Source: an uncultured Nitrospira sp.
Lineage (GTDB): Bacteria > Nitrospirota > Nitrospiria > Nitrospirales > Nitrospiraceae
Reading direction: 5' to 3'
NCBI GenBank assembly: GCA_902500755.1
Contig: CABVRV010000001.1
Location: 1 to 54,462, forward strand
DNA length: 54,462 nt
Made by a program: the position numbers and the translations under genes
Notes under the pieces: model-generated
Databases searched by the model: none
What the model saw: only the letters and a program-made list of their open reading frames with translations
Told to the model about the DNA's origin: nothing
In this document: one piece after another, positions 40,016 through 48,970 of the stretch
Layout of the letters: each line of letters begins with the position of its first letter
Position numbering within the stretch: position 1 is the first letter of the stretch

Positions 40016-41554
40016 TTACCGGCCATCCAAGGACGCAAGGTCGCTGTTGGCCGGACCGGTAATCACTTTGCCCAGCTTGTCGAACCGAGAGCCGTGGCAC
40101 GGGCAATCCCATGTTTTCTCGGTGTCGTTCCATCCCACGATGCAGCCTAAGTGCGTACAAACCGCCGATCGTTCGTGAAGCGCTCCGGTACCATCCCGGT
40201 ACACCGCGACTTTCGTCAGTCCGCGGCGCATGACGGCTCCGCTGTTCGTTCTGATTTCATCGACGGACTGTACATCTCCGGCTGTCACCCAGTCGGTATA
40301 CTGGGCGGCCACGTTGATATTTTCCTTCGCATACTCCCCGACGGCGCGCAACGATTTACGGGCCGGGTCATACAGCTTACTCCAAGCAGAATCACGTCCC
40401 ATAATGAGATCGGTGATCAGAATGCCGGCGATCGTGCCGTGCGTCATGCCCATCCCGGAGTCGCCTGTGGCGATGTAGACATTCTCTGCGTCACCGGGAT
40501 TCCGCCCGATGAATGCAATCCCGTCTACCGTCTCCATGACCTGTCCAGACCAACGATACTCGATCTCGTCCATCATGGGAAACCGCTCACGTGCCCATTG
40601 TTCCAGGCTCGCGTGACGGGCCTGACCATCCTGAGCCTGTCCGGTCTTGTGGTCCTCTCCGCCGACCACCAAACAATCATATGCGTTGTTGGCCGTCTTT
40701 ACCCGCTGGGTCCGGACATAATGGTACGGATCTTCGGTATCCCAATAGAGGGCTTTGGGCACCGAGCCGGCCGGTACCCGCCCTCCGATGACGTAAGTGG
40801 TATAGGGGGCTTGCTTGGTATGAATGGCGACAAGGTCGTTGATGGGGGTGTTGGTGGCGACCACGATCGAGCCGGCCATGATGCGCCGTCCGTCGTTCGT
40901 TTCCACCTGCGCGTCGGTCCCTCCCTGCACTCGATTGACATGGGATCCGGTATAGATGCGGCCTCCTTGCCGGTGAATCGCGGCGGCCAGGCCGATGAGA
41001 TACCGTAACGGGTGGAACTGTGCTTGGCGTGAAAAGCGCAAACAAGGACCAGGCGCGAGCGGAGTCACCGGGGCGCGATCGAGCCGTTCCACCCTGAGAC
41101 CAGCGCGCTCAGCAGCTTCCATTTCCTGCCTGAGAAAATCCTCGGCCTGTTCCCCCGTCGGGAAGAGATACCCGTCCAGGCGTTCGAAATCACAATCTAT
41201 CCCTTCGTCCCTCACGACCGCTTCAATCCGATCGACGGCGGCCGTATGGCTTGCGGCCGCAATGCGCGCGCCTTCTGGGCCGTGCAACCGTTCAATCTCC
41301 ACATACGTGTCGTCGATTTCATTGGAAAGATGGGCTGTGGTCCGTTCGGTCATCCCGCTTCCGATGCGGCCGTCATCCAAGACGACGACAGACTTCCCCT
41401 CGCGCGCCAGACTATAGGCCACGGAGAGTCCCGCGATACCCGCGCCGATGACGCAGACGTCGGCGCGCGATGATTGCTGAAGCGGCGACAACGCCGGTGG
41501 ATTCGCCGTTGCCATCCATATCGAGGTGGTCTGCTCGGCTTGTATGTCTTTCAT
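40016..41554 (-). CDS. FAD-dependent oxidoreductase with C-terminal Rieske domain
   Basis: A 512-residue protein. The N-terminal DAO-type FAD domain shows [25 protein letters not shown]-terminal motif, [18 protein letters not shown], lies near 370-390. The C-terminal Rieske [2Fe-2S] domain has CTHLGC (Cys466, His468) and CPCHG (Cys484, His487), with Cys471 and Cys486 able to form the disulfide of a high-potential Rieske. Such FAD-Rieske proteins, widespread in bacteria, are predicted to oxidise amines or amino-acid-like substrates with electrons going to the iron-sulfur centre. Ribosome site GGGAGGG precedes the ATG at 41554. Upstream lie decayed genes, including a truncated paralogue. Confidence 0.92.
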   Translation of the reverse strand: MKDIQAEQTTSIWMATANPPALSPLQQSSRADVCVIGAGIAGLSVAYSLAREGKSVVVLDDGRIGSGMTERTTAHLSNEIDDTYVEIERLHGPEGARIAAASHTAAVDRIEAVVRDEGIDCDFERLDGYLFPTGEQAEDFLRQEMEAAERAGLRVERLDRAPVTPLAPGPCLRFSRQAQFHPLRYLIGLAAAIHRQGGRIYTGSHVNRVQGGTDAQVETNDGRRIMAGSIVVATNTPINDLVAIHTKQAPYTTYVIGGRVPAGSVPKALYWDTEDPYHYVRTQRVKTANNAYDCLVVGGEDHKTGQAQDGQARHASLEQWARERFPMMDEIEYRWSGQVMETVDGIAFIGRNPGDAENVYIATGDSGMGMTHGTIAGILITDLIMGRDSAWSKLYDPARKSLRAVGEYAKENINVAAQYTDWVTAGDVQSVDEIRTNSGAVMRRGLTKVAVYRDGTGALHERSAVCTHLGCIVGWNDTEKTWDCPCHGSRFDKLGKVITGPANSDLASLDGR

Positions 41555-41577
41555 GCTACCCTCCCATACGAATACGT

Positions 41578-41990
41578 TCAGCTCGTTTTATGCAACCTCA
41601 GCACGGCGACCGACCGACCGAGCGTTGAGGTTATACGTCTTGCCGCCGCGCAACTGCTTATGATCCTCCGCTGCTTCCACATCGCTCGTGTCGAGAAGCC
41701 ATTCCCATCTGACCTCCCGTTGATGCCGGGAAGAGTAAACGAAAGAAGTTTATGATGGGCGTTAAACAGCAACAAAAGCGTGTCGCCGTGTATAGGGCGC
41801 CCTTTTGTGATCTTTTTCTTGGATGGCATGGCAGGCCAGACGCATACCGAGCGAGCGGGCGCACCCTGCCAGTCTTCATAGGTCATCTCATGTCCATCCG
41901 GGAGGAACCAGGCGATGTCCTTGATTTCACACCCACTGATACGACGCGCTTGGAAGAATTGTCGTCGGTGCAGCATCGGCTGCCACGTTG
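41578..41990 (-). pseudogene. Decayed 3' remnant of a glycogen debranching enzyme (glgX-like)
   Basis: On the minus strand, one frame from about 41990 gives MLHRRQFFQARRISG, KDIAWFLPDGHEMTYEDW and GRPIHGDTLLLLFNAHHKL, clearly the C-terminal part of GlgX. Near 41725 the match jumps frame to RWEWLLDTSDVEAAEDHKQL, then back near 41617, where a GGTCGGTCGGTCG run (three GGTC-like units) gives one unit too many for the final [14 protein letters not shown]. The remnant is thus broken at its 5' end and by two frameshifts. It directly abuts the truncated FAD gene at 41993, so a deletion likely fused the two. No start codon or promoter supports expression. Confidence 0.8.
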
Positions 41991-41992
41991 GC

Positions 41993-42451
41993 CTACCTGA
42001 TGCGACGAGCGGCTTGCCATTCGTCGTCGATTTGGCGCGCTGGACTGCCGGAGGAGGCGAACAAATATCCGTCCACCCGTTCGAAATCGCAGGCAATGGA
42101 TTCTTTGGCCGCCGTCTCTGCGATCCATTCGATGGCGGTTGCGTGACTCTGCACCGCCAAGCGCGCCCCTTGTTCCCCGTGCAACCGTTCTATAGCCGCC
42201 ATGCCGCGATCCATGACATGGGAGAGATGTGCCGTCGTCAATGAGGTCATTCCACTGCCGAGCGTCCCACTCTCGAGCACAACGACGGACTTGCCCTCTC
42301 GTGAGAGTCGATAGGCGGTGGTCAGACCGGCGACCCCACCGCCGATGATACACACGTCTGTCGCCGTATCCTCCTGGAGGGTGGGGAACGCCGGCATATC
42401 GACGGACATCCACACGGAACGAGTATGCTGAGATAGTACGGATGGCTTCAT
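41993..42451 (-). pseudogene. Truncated FAD-dependent oxidoreductase paralogue
   Basis: From the ATG at 42451 (GGGAGG upstream) the frame codes for only 152 residues before TAG at 41993. The N-terminal FAD motif VCIIGGGVAGLTTAYRLSREG, LGSGMTSLTTAHLSHVMD and ERLHGEQGARL closely follow the corresponding positions of the 512-residue oxidoreductase at 40016. After FERVDGYLF the match blurs and the gene ends, with the GlgX remnant beginning at once. Two-thirds of the enzyme, including any Rieske domain, are missing, so the product cannot be functional. It is the 5' relic of a duplicated or older gene. Confidence 0.8.
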
Positions 42452-42658
42452 CACATCCTCCCTCAATGAGGCTCACGGGATCGACCTTCGTCGCGGTCGC
42501 GTCAGACATGCCTCCCTGTCCCCGCTGCGACACCTGGTCGAGAGTAGACCATTATTTCCGCTTCGTGGCCCCGCAAAACACCTAGTTTTTAGGCGTTGCG
42601 GGAATGCCGCCTCCCTGATGGCAAGGGAATCGTCTAGTGGGGAAAGGGTCAATAATGA

Positions 42659-42693
42659 CGGTAAGGTCAGCGTAAGAAATATCGACCTTACCG
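42659..42693. promoter_or_regulatory. Perfect 10-bp inverted repeat, GGTAAGGTC/GACCTTACC type
   Basis: The arms are exact with a 15-base spacer, like an operator or a hairpin near the promoter of the lipoprotein gene at 42811. Related GGTAA/TTACC halves form the shorter dyad at 53885-53901. Confidence 0.5.
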
Positions 42694-42718
42694 AAGGTAT
42701 GCGTTTGAAATAGAGCGT

Positions 42719-42744
42719 CGCGACTAAAGTACGCGACTAAAGTA
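42719..42744. repeat. Tandem duplication of a 13-base unit
   Basis: CGCGACTAAAGTA occurs exactly twice in direct succession. It could be a duplicated binding site upstream of the lipoprotein gene at 42811. Confidence 0.9.
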
Positions 42745-42810
42745 AAGGTAAAAGTTGCCGGTCGGCACTCCCTTGTCGAGAGGGCGGAAGCTGGTTCGGT
42801 CTGACAAGCC

Positions 42811-43824
42811 ATGAAGGACAACCGCCATGTCTCATTGATATGTCTGGTACTGGCGGTTGTCGCGCTCCTCACGTATGGCTGCGCCACAACGCTGCCGCCC
42901 GTCAGGGCGACTTACAGCTTTGATCGTCGCTGCACCCCGGTCGAGGCGGGCCTGAAAGCGATCCTGGTTAGCGATGTCGAGTCCGCCTCTATAAAAGAAA
43001 GAGACGAAACAAGCATCAATGGCGAAGCAGCAAGATCGTACAGTTCGATCGCGATATACATCGCGGAGATCATGGACGTACTCCCGCTGCTCAACCGCGT
43101 GGCGCGTCTGGAGAAGGAGTCGACTAATCCGGCGGAGATTGACCGGGCCCGACGCAAACTGACGACGAGGATTCAGTTAGCAACCATGGAAGTGTCGAGT
43201 GTGGTAGCTGAAATCGAATGCGAAGTTCAACGGGCAGATGAGGTGCAAGATCGACTCAAGCAGGCGCAAACCAAGCGAACTACTTTTCAAACCATCCTGG
43301 CCGTGGTGTTCGGAGGTGTGACGAACGTAATCACCGGGGGTTTAGGTTTGGCAACTGGCGCGGGGGACACAGCTCATATCGTTACGGTCCTGGGAGGTAC
43401 GCTGGAGGTCTTATTTGGGACGTCCGCCAACTTCGTAAAAGTGCGACAAGAGTTCAGCCATCCGCGTAATCATCTCGAGGCACTTCTGGATGGTACGAAG
43501 AATAACGAGTATTTTCCGCCACGGGTCTGGCGGTTTCTAACTCAACCCGATATGCGCGACCTGGAAGGACATAGTTTGCGAGATGTACTGCTCCAAGCAT
43601 GGCGAGAGGAGGGTCGGCTTGGTAAGTCGGGTTCCAGACGGGAACAAGAACGTGAGTCCCTGATTTTTGGACCTGGGGGACTCTACAATGCGGATGATCT
43701 GCACATCCGTGAAGCGATGCTGCAACAGTTGGAAGCAAGTATCCAACTCATGCATCAGGATCTAGAAACTCTGCTGAGAGAAGTATTGATCAGACAGGCG
43801 ATGGAAGAACAACGGATAGAATAA
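42811..43824 (+). CDS. Putative lipoprotein of unknown function
   Basis: A 337-residue protein with a lipoprotein signal (LAVVALLTYGCATT). The mature region is mostly helical and charged, with a pronounced coiled stretch (about 110-155) and a glycine-rich segment, VFGGVTNVITGGLGLATGAG, that may be a membrane-interacting hairpin. The C-terminal half has more helices, ending MHQDLETLLREVLIRQAME. No family motif was recognised. Its promoter region contains the unusual inverted and tandem repeats at 42659-42744. It has no strong ribosome site. Function unknown. Confidence 0.7.
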   Translation: MKDNRHVSLICLVLAVVALLTYGCATTLPPVRATYSFDRRCTPVEAGLKAILVSDVESASIKERDETSINGEAARSYSSIAIYIAEIMDVLPLLNRVARLEKESTNPAEIDRARRKLTTRIQLATMEVSSVVAEIECEVQRADEVQDRLKQAQTKRTTFQTILAVVFGGVTNVITGGLGLATGAGDTAHIVTVLGGTLEVLFGTSANFVKVRQEFSHPRNHLEALLDGTKNNEYFPPRVWRFLTQPDMRDLEGHSLRDVLLQAWREEGRLGKSGSRREQERESLIFGPGGLYNADDLHIREAMLQQLEASIQLMHQDLETLLREVLIRQAMEEQRIE

Positions 43825-43953
43825 GTGTTCCTGTAATTCTGCATTGTGAATCCTGTCGCTGCCGAGGAACTACGAGCTTATCAAAAGACAAAACGAGAGT
43901 GAAGGGACGTATGCTGCCAGTAGAGGAAGAAAGAGCGCCGACTTGAGGCTTCA

Positions 43954-44676
43954 ATGGAAGTTCGGATTGGAACATCGGGGTGGCACTATCCACATTGGCG
44001 AGGGCCATACTATCCTCAAAAGTTGCCGTCATCACACATGTTGGAGTTCTATGCCAGAGACTTCGATTCTGTCGAAATCAACAATACCTTCTATCATCTT
44101 CCGACGGCAGGCACTTTTGAGACTTGGGAAAGGACGACTCCGGAAAAGTTCTGTTTCTCGGTCAAAGGCAGCCGATTCATCACCCATCAAAAGAAATTGA
44201 CAGATCCCGCCAGAATACTTGAACGGTTCATACCTGTCGTCGCCGGGCTTGGGCACAAACTAGGACCGATCTTGTTTCAACTGCCGCCTCGGTGGCATTG
44301 CAACGTCGACCGTCTGGTGGCGTTTCTCGAAGCCTTGCCGCTGGGGTATCGATATAGTTTTGAATTCCGAGACGCGAGCTGGCATTCCCCGGCAGTATAT
44401 CGAGCGTTGCGGCAGCATAACGTTGCGTTCTGTTTTTATGAACTGGCGGGGTTTCGAACGCCGCTGGTTGTCACGGCCGACTTTGCCTATGTACGCCTGC
44501 ACGGACCGGGAAAGCCATATCAAGGCAAATATTCGTCGGCCGCGATGCGAGCTTGGGCTCGCCGACTCGAACAATTGAGCAAACAACTGGCGGCCGCCTA
44601 TGTCTATTTTGATAACGACGAGGCCGGCTACGCTGTGCACAATGCGAGCGAACTCAAGCGCCTGCTTTTCCGTTGA
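43954..44676 (+). CDS. DUF72 family protein
   Basis: A 240-residue TIM-barrel-like protein of the DUF72 family (YecE). Signature stretches are RIGTSGWHYPHWRG at the start, FDSVEINNTFYHLP, KFCFSVKGSRFITH, and FEFRDASWHS, followed by YVRLHGPGKPYQGKYS and YVYFDNDEAGYAV. No enzymatic activity is firmly known for the family. The start ATG at 43954 has GAGG five bases upstream. It follows the lipoprotein gene by 129 bases and may be an isolated gene. Confidence 0.92.
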   Translation: MEVRIGTSGWHYPHWRGPYYPQKLPSSHMLEFYARDFDSVEINNTFYHLPTAGTFETWERTTPEKFCFSVKGSRFITHQKKLTDPARILERFIPVVAGLGHKLGPILFQLPPRWHCNVDRLVAFLEALPLGYRYSFEFRDASWHSPAVYRALRQHNVAFCFYELAGFRTPLVVTADFAYVRLHGPGKPYQGKYSSAAMRAWARRLEQLSKQLAAAYVYFDNDEAGYAVHNASELKRLLFR

Positions 44677-44797
44677 GTACAAGGGAGATCGAGGTGATCC
44701 TATTCGGTTATAGCGTGAGTGAACCCTTCTGGCACGGGAAAGTGCTAGTACCCGCCGGCTGTCACCGACGATATAAGACTTAGGTACACCAAGCGCT

Positions 44798-44821
44798 CGC
44801 GCATCAACCCGCGCATCAACC
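44798..44821. repeat. Tandem duplication of a 12-base unit
   Basis: CGCGCATCAACC occurs twice in tandem in the leader of the SRPBCC gene at 44872, about 50 bases before its start. Confidence 0.85.
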
Positions 44822-44871
44822 ATGGTGTCCGAAGTAATCTAATTAACCATCATACAAACAAGGAGGCACCG

Positions 44872-45321
44872 ATGTCGGTCATAGAGAAGTCTATTGAGCT
44901 CAATGTTCCTGTCAATACGGCCTATAATCAATGGACGCAATTTGAAGAGTTTCCGCGTTTCATGGAAGGCGTGGAACATGTGCGCCAAATCGATGACAAA
45001 CATGTGCATTGGAAGGCCAGCATAGGGGGTAAGCAGAAAGAATGGGATGCCGTCATCACTGAACAGATTCCCGATCAGCGAATCGCCTGGAAGAGTCAGG
45101 AAGGCGCCACCAATGGCGGAACAGTCACCTTTTCCAAGGTCGCAGAGAACAAATCGCGGCTCAACCTTCGTGTGGAATATGAGCCTGAAGGGGCCGTTGA
45201 GAAAACTGGAGACGCCGTAGGTGTCGTGTCCGGACGTGTGGAAGGAGATCTACAGCGATTCAAAGAGTTCATTGAATCACGCGGTCAAGAAACCGGCGCG
45301 TGGCGAGGAAAGGTTGACTGA
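44872..45321 (+). CDS. SRPBCC (START-like) family protein
   Basis: A 149-residue protein of the SRPBCC fold, cyclase/dehydrase-like. It begins SVIEKSIELNVPVNTAYNQW and follows with FEEFPRFMEGVEHVRQIDDK, the usual helix-grip start; the C-terminal helix is VEGDLQRFKEFIES. Such proteins bind hydrophobic ligands; the ligand is not evident. A near-perfect AAGGAGG precedes the ATG. A longer paralogue with a membrane part is encoded at 51559. Six bases after the stop begins a membrane protein gene, so they form one operon. Confidence 0.92.
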   Translation: MSVIEKSIELNVPVNTAYNQWTQFEEFPRFMEGVEHVRQIDDKHVHWKASIGGKQKEWDAVITEQIPDQRIAWKSQEGATNGGTVTFSKVAENKSRLNLRVEYEPEGAVEKTGDAVGVVSGRVEGDLQRFKEFIESRGQETGAWRGKVD

Positions 45322-45327
45322 AAAGAC

Positions 45328-45894
45328 ATGCATACGCATTGGAGTTGGAAAGGACTCTGGCTTGCTGGTGTGGTATCCAGCGCCGCCGTTGCAGTAACGG
45401 CGGCGCTGCGGAGCCAAGTCGAGGGTCGGTCAATCTGGAAGCCCATCAACGCCATCAGTCACATCGTATGGGGGTGGCATGCGGCAAAGCGAAGAGAACT
45501 CTCCGTCCGTTACACCGGCACCGGCCTGGTTCTGAATTTGGCGGCCTGTGTGTTTTGGGCGGCCTGCTACGAATCCTGGCGTCGAGCGATGCCCAGACTA
45601 AATTCTCCCTCCACCGCCGCCGTAGTCGGTGTCGGTACCTCCGCCCTCGCCTATATCACCGATTACTGCGTGGTGCCACGTCGATTTACTCCTGGGTTCG
45701 AACTAAGCTTGTCGAGGCATAGTTTTCCTTGGATCTACAGTGCCCTGGCCATCGGGCTGATTCTGCCGAAGTGGCTGAACTCCGAGCCGACTAGCGGGCA
45801 CGACAAGTCAAAGATGCATCAGCCTACATCATCCTCGCGTACCCGACAACTTGGTATGGACGCGGACGAAGTCACAACTTACGCGCGAGATTAG
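45328..45894 (+). CDS. Four-helix membrane protein of unknown function
   Basis: A 188-residue protein with four predicted membrane helices (near 10-28, 65-85, 95-115, 130-150), among them LWLAGVVSSAAVAVTAALRS and YSALAIGLILPKW. A short conserved-looking segment, WKPINAISHIVWGWHA, follows helix one. The C-terminal tail is polar. The gene is six bases after the SRPBCC gene, hence co-transcribed. I recognise no function. Confidence 0.75.
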   Translation: MHTHWSWKGLWLAGVVSSAAVAVTAALRSQVEGRSIWKPINAISHIVWGWHAAKRRELSVRYTGTGLVLNLAACVFWAACYESWRRAMPRLNSPSTAAVVGVGTSALAYITDYCVVPRRFTPGFELSLSRHSFPWIYSALAIGLILPKWLNSEPTSGHDKSKMHQPTSSSRTRQLGMDADEVTTYARD

Positions 45895-45991
45895 CAGCAA
45901 TGCCGCTGACCGTGTCTCAGAACCCTGGTTCGCAAGCTCTATCTGCAGGAGTAGCGGATCACCAATGGTTCCGGGAAGATGCAAGGCGCGT

Positions 45992-46165
45992 ATGACTCAA
46001 TCAAAGCCTATACAATCAACACGAGCGCAAGAGTCTAAGGCTCCAAATGAATGCGGCCATCAGGTTCTTGCGAAGGTCGAATCGAAAATAAGTAAGGCCG
46101 ACACTGATGTGCAGATCTACGTCTGTACCATCTGTGGGAAGTCTTTCATGGTAAATGACTGGTAA
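45992..46165 (+). CDS. Small zinc-ribbon-like protein
   Basis: The likely product (from the ATG at 45992) has 57 residues with CGHQVLAKVES and YVCTICGKSFMVNDW. The Cys-x-His and Cys-x-x-Cys pairs, 25 residues apart, are spaced for a zinc ribbon. The GDE-type gene begins with a GTG one base after its stop, or at the ATG at 46220. The frame reaches back to 45851. A weak AAGG precedes the ATG. Function unknown. Confidence 0.55.
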   Translation: MTQSKPIQSTRAQESKAPNECGHQVLAKVESKISKADTDVQIYVCTICGKSFMVNDW

Positions 46166-46219
46166 GTGCGTCGCGAAGGTTGGATTGATGTGCCGGATAG
46201 ACAAGACATGCGAGACAAC

Positions 46220-48508
46220 ATGATCCCTCGACGTACGTTTCTACGCTGGTCGCTGGGATGGCCCCTTGCGCTGCCCATGGCTTCCAGCACATTGCTGCAT
46301 GCCGCTGATCGAAGGGAGGATCAGCGGGAGGAGACGCTGACAAAAGGGCGTCCGACGAGCGCCGATAGCCTGTCGGACGCGATCGTTATGAAGCACGAGA
46401 ATCTCTTTTTTGTCGCGCAACCTGATGGTGACGTGCCGATCACGGATTCCCACGGCCTGGGTCTCTACTATCACGATTGCCGCTATGTGAATGGTTACGA
46501 GATGAAGTTCTTCGGAAAGAAGCCGGTTGCTCTGTCCGCCTCGTCGGTCCAGGGGGCCGTGGGGGTGTTTACCTTGACGAATCCCCGCATTGAGTTGCCT
46601 AACGGGACCGTGCTCGATCAGGAGGAAATCGGCATCACCTCGCGACGGTTGGTCGATAATGAGCTCCCGGCGTTGCGCGACCGCTTGGTCTTTCAAAATT
46701 TCACCCTTCGCACCATTGAGGTGTCCATCGCCCTGGATATTCGATCCGCTTTTGAAGATGTGTTCGCCGTGCGTGGACTGCTTTCTAAACAGTTCGGTTG
46801 GTTGCATCCTCCCTCCTGGGACGACGACAGGCTTCGGTTCTCCTATGACGGCAAGGACGGTATCGCCCGCACGTTAACTGTGCACTACGACCCGGCCCCA
46901 CGGCGGCGCAGTGGCACGAAGGCGGAGTTTGTTGTGTCACTGGATCCGCGTGGGCGGCAACAGGTTGATCTCACGCTGGTCATCGAAGAATCCACGGACC
47001 GGCCCGTCCCTCCCCGGACGCCTGATCCCAGTGCGCTGAGGGTATTAGAAGCAGACTTGGAACAGGATACTCAGGCCTGGATGCGGCAGGTCGCCAAGGT
47101 GTCGAGCAACGGATCGTCTCTGGGTGAACTCATGGGCCGGTCTTTTCGCGGCTTGCGAATCCTGCGCTCGCATCTGCGCGAGGAAACCTATTTCGCAGCG
47201 GGAGTGCCGTGGTTCGCCACGCTCTTCGGCCGGGACAGCTTGATTACTGCCTGGCAAATGCTGGCCTACCGTCCCCAAATCGCGGAGCAAACACTACGTC
47301 TGTTGGCGAAGTATCAGGGGACGCGCGAGGACGCGTGGTGCGACGAGGAGCCGGGAAAAATTCTACATGAGCTGCGGATCGGCGAAATGGCGAACATCAA
47401 TGCCATTCCACACACGCCGTTTTATGGCACTGTCGATGCTACGCCGCTGTTTCTTATGCTGATGGCGGAGCACGCGGCCTGGACCGGCTCGTTACATATA
47501 TTCGAAGCCTTGAGACCACATGTCGAACGGGCTCTGTCGTGGATGGACCAGCACGGTATCCGGCACGGCAATGGATACCTGACGTATGTCAGCCGCGCGA
47601 AGAACAAAGTCATTAACAAGGGATGGAAAGATTCCGGCGATGCTATCGTCAATGCCGACGGGGGCCTGGCGAAACCGCCCATCGCGCTTGTGGAAGTGCA
47701 GGGCTATGCCTATGCTGCCAAGATCGGGATGGCCGGTCTATTTGAGCAGGCTGGGGATTCCCACCGGGGAGCAAACCTCAGGGAGGAAGCCCGCCGGTTG
47801 CGTGAACGGTTCAATCGAGACTTCTGGATGGAACAACAGGAATGTTACGCCCTCGCGTTGCAGGGGGATGGAAAGCCGGTGACCGTGGTCTCGTCGAATC
47901 CCGGTCAAGCGCTCTGGACCGGGATCGCCGACCCCGATAAGGCTGAGCGGACGATCCGGCGACTCATGGCTGATGATATGTTCAGCGGATGGGGCGTGCG
48001 GACCTTATCTTCACAAGCACGTGGCTACAACCCCATCGGATATCATCTTGGTACGGTGTGGCCGCACGACAATTCGATCATCGCGGCGGGTTGTCGCCGT
48101 TACGGATCGGATGACTCGGCACTGCGTATCTTTCAGGGATTGTTCGATGCCGCGTTTCATTTTCGCGAGCACCAATTGCCGGAAGTCTTCTGCGGCTTTG
48201 GACGGGAGGAGTATGACATACCGATCAATTATCCTGTGGCGTGCCATCCGCAGGCCTGGGCCTCAGGCGCGATCCCGTTTCTCCTGACGACGCTGCTCGG
48301 GGTGGCACCGGACGCGTTCGCCAAGCGGCTGCGTATCGTCAGGCCTCTCCTGCCTAAAGTCCTGGATCGTTTGGACCTCCGCAATCTTGAGGTCGGGCAG
48401 GCAATCGTCGACCTCCATTTTCAACGTGGTGAGCAGGGAATTCACGTCGATGTGATCAAGGTTGAGGGCGAGCTGGACATTCAGGTGGACAAAGGAAACC
48501 AAGGCTAA
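46220..48508 (+). CDS. Glycogen-debranching-family protein with a Tat-type signal
   Basis: From the ATG at 46220 the protein has 762 residues. The GDE N-terminal domain (about 60-280) shows VMKHENLFFVAQPDGDVP and GLYYHDCRYVNG, typical of the bacterial amylo-alpha-1,6-glucosidase-like family. The catalytic (alpha/alpha)6 part has FGRDSLITAWQMLAYRP and GTVWPHDNSIIAAG. Upstream the first 33 residues read IPRRTFLRWSLGWPLALPMA: the twin arginine, hydrophobic core and AxA-like end look like a Tat signal. That would put a sugar-metabolism enzyme in the periplasm, unlike cytosolic relatives. A GTG start at 46166 would extend it. The start is not firmly supported by a ribosome site. Confidence 0.85.
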   Translation: MIPRRTFLRWSLGWPLALPMASSTLLHAADRREDQREETLTKGRPTSADSLSDAIVMKHENLFFVAQPDGDVPITDSHGLGLYYHDCRYVNGYEMKFFGKKPVALSASSVQGAVGVFTLTNPRIELPNGTVLDQEEIGITSRRLVDNELPALRDRLVFQNFTLRTIEVSIALDIRSAFEDVFAVRGLLSKQFGWLHPPSWDDDRLRFSYDGKDGIARTLTVHYDPAPRRRSGTKAEFVVSLDPRGRQQVDLTLVIEESTDRPVPPRTPDPSALRVLEADLEQDTQAWMRQVAKVSSNGSSLGELMGRSFRGLRILRSHLREETYFAAGVPWFATLFGRDSLITAWQMLAYRPQIAEQTLRLLAKYQGTREDAWCDEEPGKILHELRIGEMANINAIPHTPFYGTVDATPLFLMLMAEHAAWTGSLHIFEALRPHVERALSWMDQHGIRHGNGYLTYVSRAKNKVINKGWKDSGDAIVNADGGLAKPPIALVEVQGYAYAAKIGMAGLFEQAGDSHRGANLREEARRLRERFNRDFWMEQQECYALALQGDGKPVTVVSSNPGQALWTGIADPDKAERTIRRLMADDMFSGWGVRTLSSQARGYNPIGYHLGTVWPHDNSIIAAGCRRYGSDDSALRIFQGLFDAAFHFREHQLPEVFCGFGREEYDIPINYPVACHPQAWASGAIPFLLTTLLGVAPDAFAKRLRIVRPLLPKVLDRLDLRNLEVGQAIVDLHFQRGEQGIHVDVIKVEGELDIQVDKGNQG

Positions 48509-48532
48509 CGCCACAGCGGAGGAGCCTGACCT

Positions 48533-48784
48533 ATGGACCTCGCGACGACGGTATTGGGTTTCGTGGCAGGCACCTTGACGACCCTGGCTTTTCTCCCTCA
48601 GGTAATTCATACGTGGCGCACCAAATCTACGAAGGATCTCTCTTTGCGATGCTGTCGGCATTCACCGGTAGCCTGTTGGTTTGTCTACGGCCTCTGGATC
48701 GATTCGATGCCGATCACGCTCACCAACGGGGTGACGTTCATCCTGGCCGGGACGAATCTCATCCTCAAGATGCGATATGGGTAA
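48533..48784 (+). CDS. SemiSWEET family sugar transporter with a scrambled second helix
   Basis: An 83-residue frame. It begins LGFVAGTLTTLAFLPQVIHT and ends VYGLWIDSMPITLTNGVTFI, matching SemiSWEET helices 1 and 3. The middle, RCCRHSPVAC, is not hydrophobic. The plus-one frame at the same place (from about 48628) reads FAMLSAFTGSLL, just what helix 2 should be. So two compensating frameshifts (in the CTCTCT run near 48636 and near 48675) appear to have scrambled about 10 residues. Either the gene is defective or the sequence has errors. The neighbouring gene is the debranching family member, suggesting sugar-related context. Confidence 0.6.
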   Translation: MDLATTVLGFVAGTLTTLAFLPQVIHTWRTKSTKDLSLRCCRHSPVACWFVYGLWIDSMPITLTNGVTFILAGTNLILKMRYG

Positions 48785-48970
48785 ACGGTCCGACCACCGC
48801 TGTTGTTTGTTCGACTAATACAGCTATACCGTGTGTCTGGTCCTCTATTCCTCGCCTGCCGTCCGGACTCGGGCTTCGTTCATCCGTGTATGTGCGACGG
48901 TACGACGGCGAGCGTGTCGATGTGTGCGCGGCCCAACATGAAAACCATGAGCGAGACAGGGCCGTATCGG

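Larger units (their letters stand above)
42452..42810. other. 359-base gap with inverted and tandem repeats
   Basis: CGGTAAGGTC (42659-42668) and GACCTTACCG (42684-42693) are a perfect 10-bp inverted repeat with a 15-base spacer. CGCGACTAAAGTA is tandemly duplicated at 42719-42731 and 42732-42744. On the minus strand an ACTAGGTGTTTTGCG site lies at 42571-42585. No gene is visible. The gap serves the divergent truncated FAD gene and the lipoprotein gene at 42811. Confidence 0.5.

Noticed and set aside
41883-42533. A 216-codon minus-strand frame overlapping the truncated FAD gene
   Set aside because: It runs in another frame across the recognisable FAD-domain sequence and lacks any family motif.
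44730-44750. TGGCACGGGAAAGTGC as a sigma-54 promoter
   Set aside because: The -24 part is perfect but the spacing is GG-N11-GC, one base too long, and the -12 box is GTGC.
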